Below, one piece after another: positions 62,094 to 64,000 of a stretch of 64,000 nt of DNA. Source of the stretch: Viridibacterium sp035456105 (GTDB lineage Bacteria > Pseudomonadota > Gammaproteobacteria > Burkholderiales > Rhodocyclaceae); contig DATIDV010000011.1 of the NCBI GenBank assembly GCA_035456105.1, forward strand, positions 62,001 through 126,000. The letters run 5' to 3'. The notes beneath the pieces are model-generated. The model made no database searches. It was not told the DNA's origin and saw only the letters and a program-made list of their open reading frames with translations. The first letter of the stretch is position 1; the number at the start of each line of letters is the position of its first letter. The position numbers and the translations under genes are program-made.

Positions 62094-62864
62094 TTAGCGC
62101 TTCAACTTGTAACCCGTTCTGAAGATCCACGCCACCGCGACCAGCAACGCGCTCATGAATACCAAGGTCATCCCCAGGCTGATGCCGACGCTCACGTCGG
62201 ACATGCCGTAGAAGCTCCAGCGGAAGCCACTGATGAGATACACCACCGGGTTAAACAGCGAGACCTTCTGCCAGAATGCCGGCAGCATCTTGATCGAGTA
62301 GAAGCTGCCGCCGAGGAAGGTGAGCGGGGTGATGATCAGCAGTGGCACGACCTGCAGCTTCTCGAAGTTGTCGGCCCAGATGCCGATGATGAAACCTAGC
62401 AGGCTGAAGGTGATGGCCGTGAGCAGCAGGAACAGCACCATCCACACCGGGTGCTCGATGCGCAGCGGCACGAACAGTGCCGCGGTGGCGAGAATGATGA
62501 GCCCGAGGATGATGGACTTGCTCGCGGCTGCGCCGACATAGCTGATGACGATCTCGACGTAGGACACGGGCGCTGACAGCAGCTCGTAGATGGTGCCCGT
62601 GAACTTCGGGAAGTAGATGCCGAAGGAGGCGTTGGAGATACTCTGTGTCAGCAGCGACAGCATGATCAGGCCGGGTACGATGAAGGCGCCGTAGCTGATG
62701 TTGTCGATTTCCTGAATGCGCGAGCCGATGGCGCTGCCGAATACGACGAAATACAGCGAGGTCGAGATGACTGGCGAGATGATGCTCTGCATGAGCGTAC
62801 GCCAGGTGCGCGCCATCTCGAACCGGTAGATGGCGCGGATGGCATGAACGTTGAGGCGGCTCAT
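62094..62864 (-). CDS. ABC-2 type transporter permease
   Basis: 256 residues with six hydrophobic segments; ABC-2 features such as the IISPVISTSLYFVVFGSAIG start, FIVPGLIMLSLLTQSISNAS and the C-terminal FNPVVYLISGFRWSFYGMSD. Overlaps the ATPase gene by four bases. Together they form an exporter of unknown substrate (family includes daunorubicin and polysaccharide exporters). Confidence 0.93.
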   Translation of the reverse strand: MSRLNVHAIRAIYRFEMARTWRTLMQSIISPVISTSLYFVVFGSAIGSRIQEIDNISYGAFIVPGLIMLSLLTQSISNASFGIYFPKFTGTIYELLSAPVSYVEIVISYVGAAASKSIILGLIILATAALFVPLRIEHPVWMVLFLLLTAITFSLLGFIIGIWADNFEKLQVVPLLIITPLTFLGGSFYSIKMLPAFWQKVSLFNPVVYLISGFRWSFYGMSDVSVGISLGMTLVFMSALLVAVAWIFRTGYKLKR

Positions 62865-63799
62865 TGTTTGCCCTCCACCAGACTGACGAAAATTTCTTCG
62901 AGCGAACTCTGCGTGGTGTGCAGATCCTTGAAGCGGATGCCGGCGTCATTGAGCGCCTTGAGCAGGTCGGCAATCTCCACTTTCTCTCCCGCATCGTAGG
63001 TGTAGACCAGCTCGTTGCCCTGCTGCGCGAGACTCAGCTGGTAATGGTCGAATCCGGCGGGTACGGCTCCCAGCGCGTGCTCCAGTTGCAGGGTCAGCTG
63101 TTTCTTGCCGAGCTTGCGCATCAACTCGGCCTTGTCTTCAACAAGAATGATTTCTCCCTTGTTGATCACGCCGATACGGTCGGCCATTTCTTCGGCTTCT
63201 TCGAGGTAATGCGTGGTCAGGATGATGGTGACGCCGGTGGCTCGCAGCGCCCGCACCAGCTCCCACATATCGCGCCGCAGGGTGACATCCACACCGGCGG
63301 TAGGCTCATCGAGGAACAGCACCTGCGGCTCGTGCGACAGGGCCTTGGCAATCATCACGCGCCGCTTCATGCCGCCGGACAGCATCATGATCTTGGCGTC
63401 GCGTTTGTCCCACAGCGACAGGTCCTTGAGCGTCTTCTCGATGTGCGCGGGGTTCGGTGCCTTGCCGAACAGGCCGCGGCTGAACGACACCGTGTTCCAC
63501 ACCGTCTCGAATGCATCTGTGGTCAGTTCCTGCGGCACCAGACCGATGATGGTGCGCGCCGCGCGATAGTCCTTGACGATGTCGTAGCCATCAACGAGTA
63601 CCTGACCTTCACTTGGGGTGACGATGCCGCAGATCGTGCTGATCAGCGTCGTCTTGCCCGCACCGTTAGGGCCGAGCAGGGCGAAGATCTCGCCGCGGCG
63701 GATGTCGAGATTGATGTCCTTGAGCGCCTGGAAGCCGGACGCATAGGTCTTGAACAGCTTGCTGACGGAGATGATGGCGGGTGCGGGTATGGCGGACAT
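62861..63799 (-). CDS. ABC-2 type transporter ATP-binding protein
   Basis: 312 residues. Walker A LLGPNGAGKTTL, Q-loop VPQELTTDAFE, signature MLSGGMKRRVMIAKA, Walker B VLFLDEPTAGVDV, H-loop TTHYLEEAEEMADR. The C-terminal extension (about 215-310) is typical of the DrrA/CcmA-like subgroup. First gene of the exporter operon. Confidence 0.95.
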   Translation of the reverse strand: MSAIPAPAIISVSKLFKTYASGFQALKDINLDIRRGEIFALLGPNGAGKTTLISTICGIVTPSEGQVLVDGYDIVKDYRAARTIIGLVPQELTTDAFETVWNTVSFSRGLFGKAPNPAHIEKTLKDLSLWDKRDAKIMMLSGGMKRRVMIAKALSHEPQVLFLDEPTAGVDVTLRRDMWELVRALRATGVTIILTTHYLEEAEEMADRIGVINKGEIILVEDKAELMRKLGKKQLTLQLEHALGAVPAGFDHYQLSLAQQGNELVYTYDAGEKVEIADLLKALNDAGIRFKDLHTTQSSLEEIFVSLVEGKQ

Positions 63800-63959
63800 G
63801 GTGGTGCGGTGCCATTGAGTCTGACGGAGTCAGGACGATAGCAAAGCTCGGGCGTGCCTGTCGCACTTTTGCCCATCAGCCGGCGGCACACGCATTGCAG
63901 GCCGTTCGCGCTCTCTGGTGAGTGGGCGGTGCGACTACCGCAGCTGTGACGAGTTCGTC

Positions 63960-63979
63960 ATTCCCGCGCAGGCGGGAAT
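63960..63979. repeat. REP-like repeat at the window end
   Basis: ATTCCCGC and GCGGGAAT flank a 4-base loop (preceded by CGTC, followed by TCAGCGG). Same family as the 60.04 kb repeat. It is followed by a tandem CAGCGGCGGT duplication cut by the window edge. Confidence 0.6.
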
Positions 63980-64000
63980 TCAGCGGCGGTCAGCGGCGGT

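Overview
The window is high-GC chromosomal DNA from a Gram-negative betaproteobacterium. The evidence is a Neisseria/Burkholderia-type trimeric porin, the rplU-rpmA-obgE-proB block with ispB and tRNA-Pro on its far side, and the glnE / yhdP / nitrilase-family order. The mix of aerobic housekeeping genes with alginate, pectin and chitin depolymerases suggests a free-living, plant- or sediment-associated member of the Rhodocyclales/Burkholderiales. That placement is inference. I see no prophage, insertion sequence or CRISPR array.

Layout. 1-9.4 kb: C-terminus of a TldD/PmbA-type protein, a UPF0303 gene, ethanolamine ammonia-lyase (eutB, eutC), a Cu,Zn-SOD-like protein that has lost two copper ligands, a secreted five-repeat tachylectin-like propeller, a LuxR regulator, and a LysR / azoreductase / pirin group. 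9.5-14 kb: one operon of two periplasmic binding proteins and a membrane histidine kinase, with no permease. 14-20 kb: alginate lyase, RhlE-type helicase, oligogalacturonate lyase and a porin. 20-24 kb: GT2 glycosyltransferase and two TPR-glycosyltransferase paralogues. 24-28.4 kb: proB, obgE, rpmA, rplU, ispB and tRNA-Pro.

28.5-46.6 kb is the most coherent region, a nitrate/nitrite assimilation locus. It holds nasT (ANTAR antiterminator), an nrtABC-type nitrate ABC transporter, narK, nirB, nirD, a soluble PilJ/NarX-like periplasmic protein, a PP2C-Ser/Thr kinase fusion and glnE. Three leaders (before nrtA, narK and nirB) each carry a pair of hairpins with six-base loops of the form A-A-N-G-N-N, the signature of ANTAR-protein target RNAs. 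The nrtA leader ends in a strong terminator that excludes the second hairpin. Sigma-54 type -24/-12 elements sit at sensible distances upstream of nasT, the nrtA leader and the nirB leader. The circuit suggested is: sigma-54/nitrogen limitation starts transcription and NasT allows read-through when nitrate or nitrite is present. A decayed chemotaxis/c-di-GMP patch (EAL and cheY remnants around cheB and an MCP) interrupts this region.

46.7-64 kb: yhdP, a nitrilase-family gene, a secreted GH18 chitinase followed by a MITE-like inverted-repeat element, a truncated copy of the nitrilase gene, a lipoprotein, a frameshifted DUF4337-type gene, tyrS, kdgK (2-keto-3-deoxygluconate kinase, completing the pectin theme), a large DUF4914 P-loop protein, a VOC protein beside a broken PPOX-family gene, a polytopic membrane protein and an ABC-2 exporter pair. 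Short dispersed inverted repeats of a REP-like type occur at about 9.5, 60.1 and 63.96 kb, with other repeat types at 43.8 and 51.7 kb.
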